Below the pieces are notes generated by a model. That model saw nothing but the letters and a program-made list of their open reading frames with translations, was not told the DNA's origin and ran no database searches. From NCBI RefSeq assembly GCF_964340395.1, contig NC_135568.1, forward strand, positions 8,423,780 through 8,487,779: a stretch of 64,000 nucleotides of DNA. The letters run 5' to 3'. Source of the DNA: Glandiceps talaboti (lineage: Eukaryota > Hemichordata > Enteropneusta > Spengelidae). Shown here in pieces: positions 39,559 to 48,600 of this stretch. A program made the translations under genes and the position numbers. Position 1 is the stretch's first letter, and every line of letters begins with the position of its first letter.

Positions 39559-41327
39559 TGTATGTATGTATGTATGTGTGTGTGTGTATGTATGTGTATG
39601 TATGTATGTATGTATGTATGTATGTATGTGTATAGGTGTATTTAAACTGTATGAAACCCAGTCACAGACCTGTTCACTGTAACATTGCAAACACAGTCAT
39701 CCATTGTTATACTACCAAACCATAGTGACTAGAGTGTACCAATCTGGCAGCATGATGTTTTTTTACATCTCAAGCAACGTTTTTTGTTAGAATTTACAGA
39801 TTCAAGCTGTTTTCATACTGAATTACTAATGATAAAACAAACACAAGATTCAAACACAAAACTTTATTTGTGTTCACAGCAAGATAAATATAACATTTGA
39901 TGTGCCTGTGCACTATCAGTGCATGTATTTTGTTCCTGTGATTCATTCAAAAAAAAAAATGGAGATGTGAAAACATGGTGGTGCCACATCATTAAAACTA
40001 TAGTCTTTCTGGTTTGGTAGTAACTCCCCATCCCATACAATAATGTTATAGTTTCAGCATGCATTCTCACCAGTTCCAGCTAACACATTATGTTAACCCG
40101 TGTCACTTCACTAAGTTCACTCATTTGGTTTCCATTTATCACATCATTAATTTCAGCATGTAACTGTTTATTAGTGTAATGTCAATTTTTGCATGTATAC
40201 ATTATTTACTACATGAATAGTGAACACTTTGATATCATAATAGCTGACAATTATAATACCCTTTGACATGTACAGTATAAGATACACATTTGTGACCACA
40301 CCACACAATTTTACAAATTAGATTATCATATACACTATGTTTTAACCAGTGGCATAAAAATCTACACAGACATTAGAACATAGACACTTGGTTGAACACA
40401 TTGGTATTTACGTTTAACAATCATATATATGTCAGATTATTGATTGCCATTTCATTTCAATCATTCTATCACTTTGAGTTCATTCACTTACCTTACATTG
40501 CAATGTAAACTGCATGATCATGTCAATATATGATTTTCATTGGTAAAGGGTCCTATTTGTTATCATATGCACAATAAGTGTCTCTAGATTTCTATATTCA
40601 TTATACTCTCAAATATCGTCCAATTGGACATTCTAAGGTGTTATGTAGTCTAGTATTTAGTGTATTGTTTCAGCAAATTAAGTATAATTTATTTAGTTCA
40701 GTATTGGATTCTGTACTTTGTGATGCTGATGATAGTTTTAAATGATTACTTTAGGATGGACAGCTGTTGCTGAGGGTGATGAACCACCAGCAGAAGGTGA
40801 CATGAAACTTCATTCAAAAAAATAAACTAACAATGACACCTATGCCTTAGGTTTAGTCACTGTTGTAAAGGGATTCCTGGTTGTACATGTAGTGGTGGTA
40901 ATAGCACTCTTATTGGTACATGTAGTTCAACTGGTGGTACTTGCATGTAGTTTGTACATTGATGGTTGTTGTGGTGATGGTTAGGGTTAGTTACATGTTA
41001 ATGGTAATGATTTTTGGAGGTGGTAGTAGTTAGCTGGAGGTTATTGTGCATAAACATAAAATAAACATGCACTTAGTGTTAGATATAGTCACCTGTAGTT
41101 GTTGCTTATGTAACTGGGTTTTGAGTAATGTTATAAAATGAAAAAACTGATGGGCATTCCCACTAATTTCAATGAGGACAGTCTGACAGGCATTACGCAT
41201 GCCACATGTCAAACATATGTACTGTACATACATACATACATACCTACATATGTACATGTACATACATACATTCATGTCACTACATATATATGTTCATACG
41301 TATGTACATATGTATGTATGTACACAA

Positions 41328-41366
<39 letters not shown>

Positions 41367-41666
41367 TACATGTGGATAAGTTAGGCACACATGCATTTTA
41401 GGTAAACAAAATGTCCTAGAATCATTCACCATATCACTACTACCATATGACATATGAAATCCATAAGTTAGGTCATGTTACTACAACTGCTGCCCACATT
41501 GCAGCATGTGTATTGTAGATATGGTTAGAATACCTGGAGGAAACCATTTGTGATAATGATCTCATATTTTGTTGTCATGGTTTTATTTTTAGGAGAAGAA
41601 AAGAAAGAAGATGAAGAACACAAACAGGACGTTGAAGGGGGAGATCAAGGAACAACTGACGCATAA
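9071..41666 (+). CDS. Thioredoxin / triple-NDK / acidic-tail protein, outer dynein arm intermediate chain (NME8/TXNDC3, IC1 type)
   Basis: Coding exons: 9071-9161, 9878-9981, 10652-10840, 11462-11558, 12305-12418, 13129-13211, 13663-13755, 14222-14376, 14937-15011, 15162-15280, 15605-15749, 16433-16540, 17652-17803 (or 18165-18310), 23175-23319, 25240-25478, 26089-26145, 27065-27139, 28251-28316, 29485-29541, 31364-31639, 33268-33465, 34835-35074, 36333-36371, 36496-36552, 37342-37395, 38142-38189, 39230-39283, 40755-40796, 41593-41666. The sum is 3246 nt, exactly 1081 codons plus TAA. Domains: thioredoxin (WCGPC at residues 38-42), Glu/Lys linker, NDK1 (about 199-350), NDK2 (357-488), NDK3 (489-625), acidic tail (637-1081). 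The layout matches sea urchin outer-arm dynein IC1, which binds in the outer arm of motile axonemes. The ATG at 9071 opens [14 protein letters not shown] specific human symbol is not assigned, because NME8 and NME9 both share the thioredoxin-NDK layout. Confidence 0.92.
9459..9610. mobile_element. MITE, longest member of a family seen three times here
   Basis: About 40-bp terminal inverted repeats: GTTATTCCCCAATATTTTTC at 9459 and, reversed, ending GAAAAATAGTGTAGAATAAC at 9610. The interior includes GGGGTCTTTGTCACTA near 9511. Related copies lie in the same intron of both DUF4419 genes (48830-48915 and 55030-55139). Confidence 0.75.
10320..10590. repeat. (GT)n / (GTAT)n microsatellite
   Basis: Alternating GT and GTAT tracts lie in the intron before exon 3. 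Cys/Val/Tyr/Met-rich frames across it are simple-sequence artefacts, although one runs into the real exon at 10652. Confidence 0.9.
11804..12167. mobile_element. 364-bp element with ~15-bp terminal inverted repeats
   Basis: GTTACCCAGACTCTC at 11804 is matched by GAGAGTCTGGGTAAC ending at 12167. Inside are secondary copies of the terminal word (AGAGTCTGGGGAAACC near 11857, GGTTTCCCCAGACT near 12101), giving nested inverted repeats. A 117-codon ORF crosses it but has no recognisable domain. Likely a non-autonomous DNA transposon in an intron. Confidence 0.65.
12860..12909. repeat. Small inverted repeat
   Basis: GTTATCAAAACGTTCC and GGGAAACGTTTTGATAGTAAC form a stem of about 17 bp with a short AT-rich loop, in the intron before exon 13129. 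Possibly a remnant foldback element. Confidence 0.6.
13129..15228 (+). CDS. NDK domain 1 of the dynein-arm protein
   Basis: Exons 13129-13211, 13663-13755, 14222-14376, 14937-15011 and the start of 15162-15280. It opens with [11 protein letters not shown], which carries the NDK lysine, and continues with [12 protein letters not shown] and a PESLRAVYG segment. The expected active-site loop reads NALHAADS. The histidine (residue 324) that NDKs phosphorylate is present, but the usual HGSDS is changed, so kinase activity is doubtful. Confidence 0.87.
13836..13930. repeat. Two-copy tandem duplication in an intron
   Basis: The segment AGTAGTCCATGGCACATAGA occurs at about 13838 and again at about 13893, each followed by similar ACATTGTATC text. 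It is a short local duplication with no coding meaning. Confidence 0.6.
15229..17760 (+). CDS. NDK domain 2 of the dynein-arm protein
   Basis: It begins at [13 protein letters not shown] in exon 15162-15280 and continues through 15605-15749, 16433-16540 and the first two thirds of 17652-17803. The canonical phosphohistidine motif HGSDS (His474) is intact, preceded by APDSLRAQF and followed by EKEINYFFP. This is the only one of the three NDK domains with a textbook active-site loop. That loop lies on the exon that exists in two versions. Confidence 0.88.
16025..16150 (+). repeat. Possible 3' end of a non-LTR retroelement
   Basis: GAGCCTCAATGGAACGAAGC leads to CCTGAATAAAGATATTTTAA and then an (AAT)n tail ending near 16155. 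Unique sequence with AATAAA and a short-repeat tail is what a 5'-truncated LINE or SINE leaves. The family is unidentified. Confidence 0.4.
16625..17465. repeat. 52-bp minisatellite, about 16 copies
   Basis: The unit starts AATTGGACCCTTAGTGTGTA and continues with GTGTTGTGAGTTGGTGGCTCAGTTTTCTTAG-type sequence. Copies are highly similar in the centre and decay at both ends. It lies in the intron between exon 16433-16540 and the duplicated exon pair. Recurrent CTCAG/CTTGG alternation gives higher-order two-unit patterns. Confidence 0.92.
17537..17629 (+). pseudogene. Relic partial copy of alternative exon 13a
   Basis: An 88-bp offset tandem duplicate of the acceptor and first ~50 bases of exon 17652-17803. 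CTTTCCTCCACAG at 17551-17563 mirrors TTTTCTCCACAG at 17640-17651, and [15 protein letters not shown] mirrors [16 protein letters not shown]. It runs directly into the upstream flank of the real exon, with no HGSD motif and no own donor. It is a decayed third copy. Confidence 0.75.
17652..17803 (+). CDS. Alternative exon 13a (NDK2 active-site loop)
   Basis: Acceptor CCACAG, donor GTAGAA. It encodes [20 protein letters not shown] and on through [21 protein letters not shown], so it carries the NDK2 catalytic histidine and the first strand of NDK3. It starts in phase 2 and ends in phase 1, the same as 13b. Joining 13a to 13b gives an in-frame TAG eight codons into 13b, and skipping both also brings a stop. 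Exactly one must therefore be used. Confidence 0.85.
18165..18310 (+). CDS. Alternative exon 13b (NDK2 active-site loop)
   Basis: Acceptor TTTTTAG, donor GTAGAC. It encodes [19 protein letters not shown] and on through [21 protein letters not shown]. It is two codons shorter than 13a and clearly paralogous, but diverged at both base and residue level. The catalytic HGSD and the NDK3 lysine (IKPDA) are kept, so it looks functional. A 361-base intron separates it from 13a. Confidence 0.83.
18490..18992. mobile_element. ~500-bp foldback element with internal tandem repeats
   Basis: Terminal inverted repeats of about 80 bp start ATTATGTCGTAGTTTTGAAC at 18490 and end GTTCAGAACTACAACATAAT at 18992. 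Between them are about three ~125-bp degenerate direct repeats, each with CAGCTGTTATTTGC-like and GGAAATACTGGTAGTAT-like words. No coding potential was seen. The structure suits a non-autonomous DNA transposon with an internal minisatellite. Confidence 0.7.
19805..20041 (+). mobile_element. tRNA-derived SINE with 7-bp target-site duplication
   Basis: The head resembles a Ser/Leu-type tRNA: A-box-like TGGCCGAGTAGTTAG (19818-19832) and B-box GGTTCAAACCT (19861-19871). The body contains TTCCGGTTTCCTCCTGTACT, a word like the conserved central part of several invertebrate SINE families. The tail is AATAAATGAATAAAAAA. AATGAAT flanks both ends (19798-19804 and 20042-20048). It is not a functional tRNA gene, because the cloverleaf cannot be completed. 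Confidence 0.78.
21625..21750. repeat. (TA)n microsatellite
   Basis: About 60 TA units with a few interruptions, in the 4.9-kb intron after exon 13b. Confidence 0.95.
23175..25478 (+). CDS. NDK domain 3 of the dynein-arm protein
   Basis: Exons 23175-23319 and 25240-25478 continue from IKPDAV at the end of exon 13. They read [19 protein letters not shown], then [15 protein letters not shown], then [15 protein letters not shown]. At the catalytic position the sequence is NAIHAVTT: the histidine (residue 608) remains, but the HGSDS context is lost. Catalysis is unlikely to be normal. The domain ends near [12 protein letters not shown], where the acidic tail starts. Confidence 0.87.
25755..25845. 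repeat. (ACAT)n microsatellite
   Basis: Tandem ACAT/ACAC units lie in the intron after the last NDK3 exon. The Cys/Tyr/Val and His/Thr/Tyr frames across it are artefacts. Confidence 0.92.
26089..41666 (+). CDS. Acidic C-terminal tail: 13 symmetric phase-1 exons plus terminal exon
   Basis: Exons 26089 through 40755 are all multiples of three (57, 75, 66, 57, 276, 198, 240, 39, 57, 54, 48, 54 and 42 nt) and all split a codon after its first base. Any subset can be skipped without a frame change. The exons are mostly Glu, Asp, Lys, Ala and Gly. Exon 31364-31639 is a run of GEAAE / GEKAE repeats; 33268-33465 and 34835-35074 are Asp/Glu/Asn-rich. Exons 29485 and 40755 share a start ([20 protein letters not shown]) and look duplicated. 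The last exon encodes [17 protein letters not shown] and stops at 41664. Echinoderm IC1 also ends in an acidic region. The small exons at 26089 and 27065 have weak donors (GTTGTT, GTTGAA) and are less certain. Confidence 0.8.
27655..27775. repeat. (ATTGT)n/(ATTCT)n pentanucleotide repeat
   Basis: TATTG units pass into TATTC units and back. It is intronic in the acidic-tail part of the gene. Confidence 0.9.
29690..30290. repeat. Degenerate minisatellite, unit about 35-50 bp
   Basis: More than ten imperfect copies of units containing GTACAGCTATAGACATAAA and GTATTGCTATAGT. Spacing is variable. It is intronic, between exons 29485-29541 and 31364-31639. Confidence 0.8.
32220..32510. repeat. Degenerate ~30-bp tandem repeat
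   Basis: Repeated TGGCAAACAGTCACATGCA-like units with many substitutions. Intronic. Confidence 0.65.
33040..33150. repeat. Three-copy ~36-bp tandem repeat
   Basis: TACCCCAGCTCCATCCCTGA-like units followed by TCTACCC, three times in a row. It ends about 120 bases before exon 33268. Confidence 0.7.
33480..34010. repeat. Degenerate repeat rich in GCATGCAACAATGTAAT
   Basis: Words such as AGCATGCAACAATGTAAT and TGTCTACAATGTAA recur irregularly about every 40-60 bases. It is intronic, starting just after exon 33268-33465. Confidence 0.65.
37158..37201. repeat. (TCTG)n microsatellite
   Basis: About ten TCTG units followed by TGTG. Intronic. Confidence 0.9.
38501..38847. mobile_element. 347-bp near-perfect palindrome (foldback element)
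   Basis: Arms of about 165 bp: TTGGCCATATGGATGATCAG at 38501 returns as CTCATCCATATGGCCAA ending at 38847, with a short GCTTTTTGTAC-like centre near 38675. The arms differ only at scattered sites and small indels. Intronic in the acidic-tail section. The transcript could form a very long hairpin here. Confidence 0.85.
39450..39640. repeat. (GTAT)n microsatellite
   Basis: Nearly pure GTAT repeat of about 190 bases with short GT interruptions. Several Met-Tyr-Val-Cys frames across it are artefacts. Confidence 0.95.
41215..41375. repeat. (ACAT)n and (CA)n microsatellites
   Basis: ACATAC and CA tracts lie in the last intron of the dynein-arm gene. Confidence 0.92.
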
Positions 41667-41951
41667 ATTAAAGACATGTGTGACCTTTGACCCCTTCTCT
41701 GTAAATATTGGATTTTACTTGATGGAACTTTTTCACTGTGTTGAAATCATTGTACCACAACTGATTATATATGTGTTATGTATTTACATGTATTGGGTTT
41801 GTGGAAGCCGTCCAATTGTGCTTTCTTCAGGCACAGACAAATTCCTTTCACATTTGTTGATTGATAACTTTGAATTCTGTAAAAAGATACATTGATTTTG
41901 TGTATAAAATATGAATTTTTTTTTGGTCTATAGTTATTTCTATTTGTATAC

Positions 41952-42238
41952 AATAAATAATAAAGTAATTTGTTGTGTGTATTACTTAATTTCACAAAGG
42001 AAAATAAAAAATAAATAAAAAAATAACACAAGGCACTAACACTGCCTGCCTATTTTTTACAAAGTACATTCTATTCACAACTTAGATGCTGTATGTAAGA
42101 ATTGAAAAACGAAAAAAAAGTGATAGATAATAAGGGATTTTGTAATATTTTTTGCCATTTATGCTAAGTGTAATGTTGCATTTCACTGGTACCTTGTACA
42201 TCATCACAATTTCTATTGAAATTGTTTATTTTAATAAA
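41952..42238 (+). terminator. Candidate poly(A) signals of the dynein-arm gene
   Basis: AATAAA occurs at 41952-41957 and 42233-42238, roughly 290 and 570 bases after the stop codon. Either could end the transcript. Confidence 0.5.
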
Positions 42239-42249
42239 TTATAACCACA

Positions 42250-43069
42250 AAAAGAAAGTCTTGCGAGTTTTTCTTTAGTCTAGATGCTATATGTGGCATC
42301 GATTCTCAATATTTCTCTTTATGTCTGTCTAACTCAATGTGGTCCTGAGATGAAATTTCTGAATCGATCACAGAATTCTGCCCAATGATAAAGTTGCTGT
42401 TTCTTAGGTCAGTTGTGTAATGTCTAAATATTGTTTGTTTGTTTGTTTGTTTGTTTGTTACTTATACACTTGACATTCTAACAGGTGAAGGTTTACTCAT
42501 TTGCATGGACAACATTTGGTTCATTTTTTGTCACTGAGCTAGACGGTGGTAATGAGATGCCAAGGACAGCATCTCGACTAATTATTCTTTGATTCTGTCT
42601 ATATGACAATTTGCTAGTTGTATATATGACAACAACCTGGTTTAAAAGAAAAGAAAATCTTGTTTGAAACATGTCTGTTTCTCAATCAAAAGTTTTTAAA
42701 TATATCTAAAGTGCATAGACTTCAATTGAGTGATTCTCATAATCAGATACAATCAGTTTACTTGGCAAATCTTTTGTTAACGCAATGACATTGGCTTTAT
42801 TTAGTTTATCTTAATCAACATCCATACAACTGATGAAATCATTTTTCAAATTGAACTTCGATTCTGCACTCGATTACTGTATAATTCAGATACGTACATA
42901 AGTATCTGTCGTGACCCTATACCATTGCTATTGTGAAGTCGCAATAACACGTCAACGAATGGTTAGCCCTATGTGGTCGATGAGGGCGCACAGTACAATG
43001 ATATTCGCGTACAAAATGCGGTAGATATCGGGGGATATCCGGTGTCCATGCAAAAACAGCCCTTTTAAC
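42250..43069. other. Intergenic spacer
   Basis: AT-rich sequence with a (GTTT)n tract near 42430-42460. The last ~150 bases are richer in G+C and CpG as the DUF4419 promoter is approached. No exon seen. Confidence 0.55.
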
Positions 43070-43189
43070 GTTTCGAAGCTCCGCAGACTATGAGAGAGTC
43101 TACTGTTGCCTTTATCACAAATAGAATGATTGCTTCATAATCAAGACTCACGTAAAAACAAAGGTACACAGACTCCGTCTACCACCTCG

Positions 43190-43300
43190 GTAACCCGGAA
43201 GTAACATTGTGATGACTCGGCACTGTGACGTTGTCAGGTGTGATGTTGTCAAACATGACGCATATGTGACGTCTGATCTAAATATAAAACACCACACAAC
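43190..43300 (+). promoter_or_regulatory. Core promoter of DUF4419 gene A
   Basis: TATAAA at 43283-43288 lies 81 bases before the ATG. Upstream are CCCGGAAGT (43195-43203, an ETS-like site), ATGACTCGGC (43212-43221, matching the antioxidant response element pattern RTGACnnnGC) and several TGACG words (43226, 43255, 43267). The same set occurs in copy B. Motif function is inferred from consensus only. Confidence 0.6.
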
Positions 43301-43368
43301 TCAGACAAATAAATTGCTGACTATAGTATTCAAACTGACAAGTTTACTCTTGGAAGGAGAGGGACAAC

Positions 43369-43992
43369 ATGGCTTTTCAACGTAACCTACAGGTAGGCAG
43401 TTTCTCGCGAGCTCGGTAAAGGGCCTAGGGCTACTTGGTCTATATCTGCAATAATTGTAGCGTTTGATGTTATTTCAAGTTTTTTTTCGTCTGTTTTTGT
43501 GCCCTTTTTCGTTCCGATGTTTAACCCGAATCAAACGCTAACATTCTCGGAAACCAGAGACTTTATTTCTTCCGCTACACTTCGAAATAAAAGTGGGGCG
43601 GCGTAAAACAGGCCATGGTTTGCGACGATGAACGCTATGTAAATTGTAATGCAAACGAGATCACGTTGAAAACGTTTCAAAATGCTGCATGCGTTGCTAC
43701 ATTAGCCGATTTTGACGGAATTGGGGTACCTCTGACCACTTCTTGGGTCATGAAGGCTCCTTGATTAATGTTGGTGCTAGGAAATGTCCGAATTTTTGCC
43801 AGTTAAGGCAGCTTTCACAAAAACTTGTTGGGGGGGGGGAGATTTTAGGGGGGGGGGGGCTTGAAAATATATGGATAGTGTGGGGGAGGGGTACCTGAAA
43901 AAAATGTTATGGGTTGTACCTGAAAATAAATTGACATCATGACTTTTCAAACATGGGAAAATAAGCTTTTAAAATGTTGGTCTTCCTTTTTC

Positions 43993-44041
<49 letters not shown>

Positions 44042-45629
44042 GCTACAAACAACAGTTGCTCACAAGCTAGTAAAATGAAAAACAAAAACAGTCAAATTTT
44101 AATTTTCTTTTAATAAACTGTTAATGTAATGATAAATTGAAATGGGCGAATTGAGTGGTACAGATTGTTTTTTGTCTGAAAATGCCAGTGTCTTTCATGT
44201 ACACTATTATCTACTGAAATTTGGTTCATTTAATGTGTGAAATTACCTTTACACTGTACTGAAAATATTCTTTGTGACATGACTGTGTATTGGTTTGTGG
44301 TTATCACAATGATATGTAACTTTTTCATGTAAATTCTTACTGGTATTAAATGACAGACAAATATGACAGACAACATTTTACATTTGCAGCTCTTGAAAGT
44401 TAAAAAAAAAAAAAGAGTTGGAAAAGGTTCATCTCAGCCTGCCATCAAAATGTAAAAGATGCACCTGCACTAAAACATACTTGACAAGTATCAAAAACTT
44501 CTGTGCAAGGTATTTTTTCATCCTATAGATATGACTATAATTTTCAACATAAACTTTTAATAACACATTCTAAATATTTCCTAAAATTAGCATATTGGCA
44601 ACGTCTGCTACATGTGAAACAGAAGACAATATTGTCTGTTATGACAATTTTTTTTTGTCAAGCCATTACAGGATCAAATATTTTTTTTTCTGGTCCACCT
44701 GGAAACAATTTTTTTCTCTCAAAATCCTCCATACCCCCCCTCCAGAAATCAAATGGTTCTCCCCTTATCTTTTCCAAATGCAGAAGTAATGCAATTTTTT
44801 TCTCGGTTACCAATTTTGTAACGTGCAGTTCATAACTACATGTCACTGGTACACAACTAACTTGTCAATTTGAAGGATTTTATGATCAGACAATTTTTTG
44901 TCACACATGTATTAATTTGTTAAAACATTTATAGTATTTTTGTTGTTATTGTTGAAAAAGGCTGACCATCTATTAAAAGGTTAATTTACCCATGTGTGAG
45001 CCTGAGGAGTCGGCATGGAGTGAATTTTTTTTTCAGGTAACCCCCCCCCCCCCCATGACCCACATTATTTTTTCAGATACCCCCCCCCCCCACTATGCAT
45101 ATCTCCCCCCCCCCCCCAACAAGTTTTGTGAAAGTAGCCTTCTATCAAAAATGCTTGAAAAAAAACATGGGCTCTTTCCTTACTGTAAGTGGAATTCGTA
45201 ACCGATCTCTCATCAGTGACCTAATCAACATCCCAATCAATCAGATTAAAATCTGATGTGGTAAAAAAACTAGACTAAATCTTTGCTTGATTGCAATGAA
45301 ACACCAAATCTAAACTCTTTTTCACCTATGTTGTTCTAGCAGTGTCACACTGTTGCCCCATGGGTCTCATCAAATATGAATATGTATTAGATGAGCAGTG
45401 CCTGTTCATGACCATTTATGAGAAGTCGCACTATATTTCCTGTAATAAATGAAATGAAATGAAATAAGTATTTAGGAATCATTGATAAGAATTGCTGAAT
45501 TACTATTCATGAATACTATTAGGAAGATATGTAGAAAGTTTCATTAGAATTCAAGGGATGCAGTAGTTTTTAGCATAACTAAACTTAGGCCATATAGGGT
45601 TATAGACATGGTAAAATATTTGTATGTCA

Positions 45630-45671
<42 letters not shown>

Positions 45672-48600
45672 TAAATGAAACCTACATTGGTATTTTGTTG
45701 GGAAATTGTTCAAATGAACTTTGTTACATATTAGCTATCATACAGACTGAATCCATGCTTGTTTATCCTGCAGGGAAGAGAAACAGATATGAAACTTATT
45801 GAAGAATGGGGATATTTGGACAGTGATGTTATAAAGAGAGGACAGGAACTTGAGGAAGAATACAAGACTTTGCAAGAAGTGTGCCCTACTACAAAGCCAG
45901 CTGGTATGTTCATTTGTGACTTTATTTACTAAAGTTCTGATAGGAAATCATGCAATGAAAATTACACAACAAAACTTGGCACAATATAAAATATAAAACA
46001 TTGACATTGATTCCTTCATGATACAACTATAGGTTTTTAGCCCCTCCCCCTTATAATAGCTTAGCCCCTCCCCCTTATAATAGCTTAGCCCCTCCCCTTA
46101 TAATAGCTTAGCCCCCTCCCCCTTATAATAGCTTAGCCCCTCCCCTTATAATAGCTTAGCCCCCTCCCCCTTATAATAGCTTAGCCCCTCCCCCTTATAA
46201 TAGCTTAGCCCCTCCCCCTTATAATAGCTTAGCCCCTCCCCCTTACAATAGCTTAGCCCCTCCCCCTTACAATAGCTTAGCCCCTCCCCCTTACAATAGC
46301 TTAGCCCCTCCCCCTTACAATACCTTAGCCCCTCCCCCTTATAATAGCTTAGCCCCTCCCCCTTATAATAGCTTAGCCCCTCCCCCTTACAATAGCTTAG
46401 CCCCTCCCCCTTACAATAGCTTAGCCCCTCCCCCTTACAATAGCTTAGCCCCCTCCCCCTTACAATAGCTTAGCCCCCTCCCCCTTACAATAGCTTAGCC
46501 CCCTCCCCCTTACAATAGCTTAGCCCCCTCCCCTTACAATAGCTTAGCCCCCTCCCCCTTACAATACCTTAGCCCCCTCCCCCTTACAATACCTTAGCCC
46601 CCTCCCCCTTACAATAGCTTAGCCCCCTCCCCTTACAATAGCTTAGCCCCCTCCCCTTACAATAGCTTAGCCCCTCCCCCTTACAATACCTTAGCCCCTC
46701 CCCCTTACAATAGCTTAGCCCCTCCCCCTTATAATAGCTTAGCCCCCTCCCCCTTACAATACCTTAGCCCCCTCCCCTTACAATAGCTTAGCCCCTCCCC
46801 CTTATAATAGCTTAGCCCCCTCCCCTTACAATAGCTTAGCCCCCTCCCCTTACAATAGCTTAGCCCCTCCCCCTTACAATACCTTAGCCCCTCCCCCTTA
46901 TAATAGCTTAGCCCCCTCCCCCTTACAATAGCTTAGCCCCTCCCCCTTACAATAGCTTAGCCCCTCCCCCTTATAATAGCTTAGCCCCCTCCCCTTACAA
47001 TAGCTTAGCCCCTCCCCCTTACAATACCTTAGCCCCTCCCCCTTATAATAGCTTAGCCCCTCCCCCTTATAATAGCTTAGCCCCCTCCCCCTTACAATAG
47101 CTTAGCCCCCTCCCCTTATAATAGCTTAGCCCCTCCCCCTTACAATAGCTTAGCCCCCTCCCCCTTATAATAGCTTAGCCCCTCCCCCTTTTAATAGCTT
47201 AGCCCCTCCCCCTTACAATAGCTTAGCCCCTCCCCCTTATAATAGCTTAGCCCCTCCCCCTTATAATAGCTTAGCCCCTCCCCCTTATAATAGCTTAGCC
47301 CCTCCCCCTTATAATAGCTTAGCCCCTCCCCCTTATAATACCTTAGCCCCTCCCCCTTACAATAGCTTAGCCCCTCCCCCTTACAATACCTTAGCCCCTC
47401 CCCCTTACAATACCTTAGCCCCTCCCCCTTATAATAGCTTAGCCCCCTCCCCCTTACAATACCTTAGCCCCCTCCCCCTTACAATAGCTTAGCCCCTCCC
47501 CCTTATAATAGCTTAGCCCCTCCCCCTTATAATAGCTTAGCCCCTCCCCCTTATAATACCTTAGCCCCTCCCCCTTACAATAGCTTAGCCCCTCCCCCTT
47601 ACAATACCTTAGCCCCTCCCCCTTACAATACCTTAGCCCCTCCCCCTTATAATAGCTTAGCCCCCTCCCCCTTACAATACCTTAGCCCCCTCCCCCTTAC
47701 AATAGCTTAGCCCCTCCCCCTTACAATACCTTAGCCCCTCCCCCTTATAATAGCTTAGCCCCCTCCCCTTACAATAGCTTAGCCCCCTCCCCCTTACAAT
47801 AGCTTAGCCCCCTCCCCTTACAATAGCTTAGCCCCCTCCCCCTTACAATAGCTTAGCCCCTCCCCCTTACAATAGCTTAGCCCCTCCCCCTTACAATAGC
47901 TTAGCCCCTCCCCCTTACAATACCTTAGCCCCTCCCCCTTACAATAGCTTAGCCCCTCCCCCTTACAATAGCTTAGCCCCCTCCCCCTTACAATACCTTA
48001 GCCCCCTCCCCCTTACAATAGCTTAGCCCCTCCCCCTTATAATAGCTTAGCCCCCTCCCCTTACAATAGCTTAGCCCCCTCCCCTTACAATAGCTTAGCC
48101 CCTCCCCCTTACAATACCTTAGCCCCTCCCCCTTACAATAGCTTAGCCCCTCCCCCTTACAATAGCTTAGCCCCTCCCCCTTACAATACCTTAGCCCCTC
48201 CCCCTTACAATAGCTTAGCCCCTCCCCCTTATAATAGCTTAGCCCCCTCCCCCTTATAATAGCTTAGCCCCTCCCCTTACAATAGCTTAGCCCCTCCCCT
48301 TATAATAGCTTAGCCCCCTCCCCTTACAATAGCTTAGCCCCTCCCCTTATAATAGCTTAGCCCCTCCCCCTTTTAATAGCTTAGCCCCTCCCCCTTATAA
48401 TAGCTTAGCCCCTCCCCCTTATAATAGCTTAGCCCCTCCCCCTTATAATAGCTTAGCCCCTCCCCCTTATAATAGCTTAGCCCCCTCCCCTTATAATAGC
48501 TTAGCCCCCTCCCCTTACAATAGCTACCAAAAGAAATAATATTTATAGCCACTAGCTCTTATACTGATTGCCAACTGTCAAAACAAATCAGATTAAATGT

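Noticed and set aside
39309-39690. Met-Tyr-Val-Cys and His-Thr-Tyr-Ile ORFs
   Set aside because: They are pure translations of the (GTAT)n microsatellite on either strand. The same applies at 10310-10861, 25683-25974, 41138-41401 and 57968-58380.
44503-44846. 110-codon plus-strand and 62-codon minus-strand ORFs in intron 1 of DUF4419 copy A
   Set aside because: Low-complexity T- and C-run sequence with no domain, not conserved as an open frame in copy B.
46036-48536. CRISPR-like array of short repeats
   Set aside because: The repeats are directly adjacent with no unique spacers, in a eukaryotic intron. It is a minisatellite.
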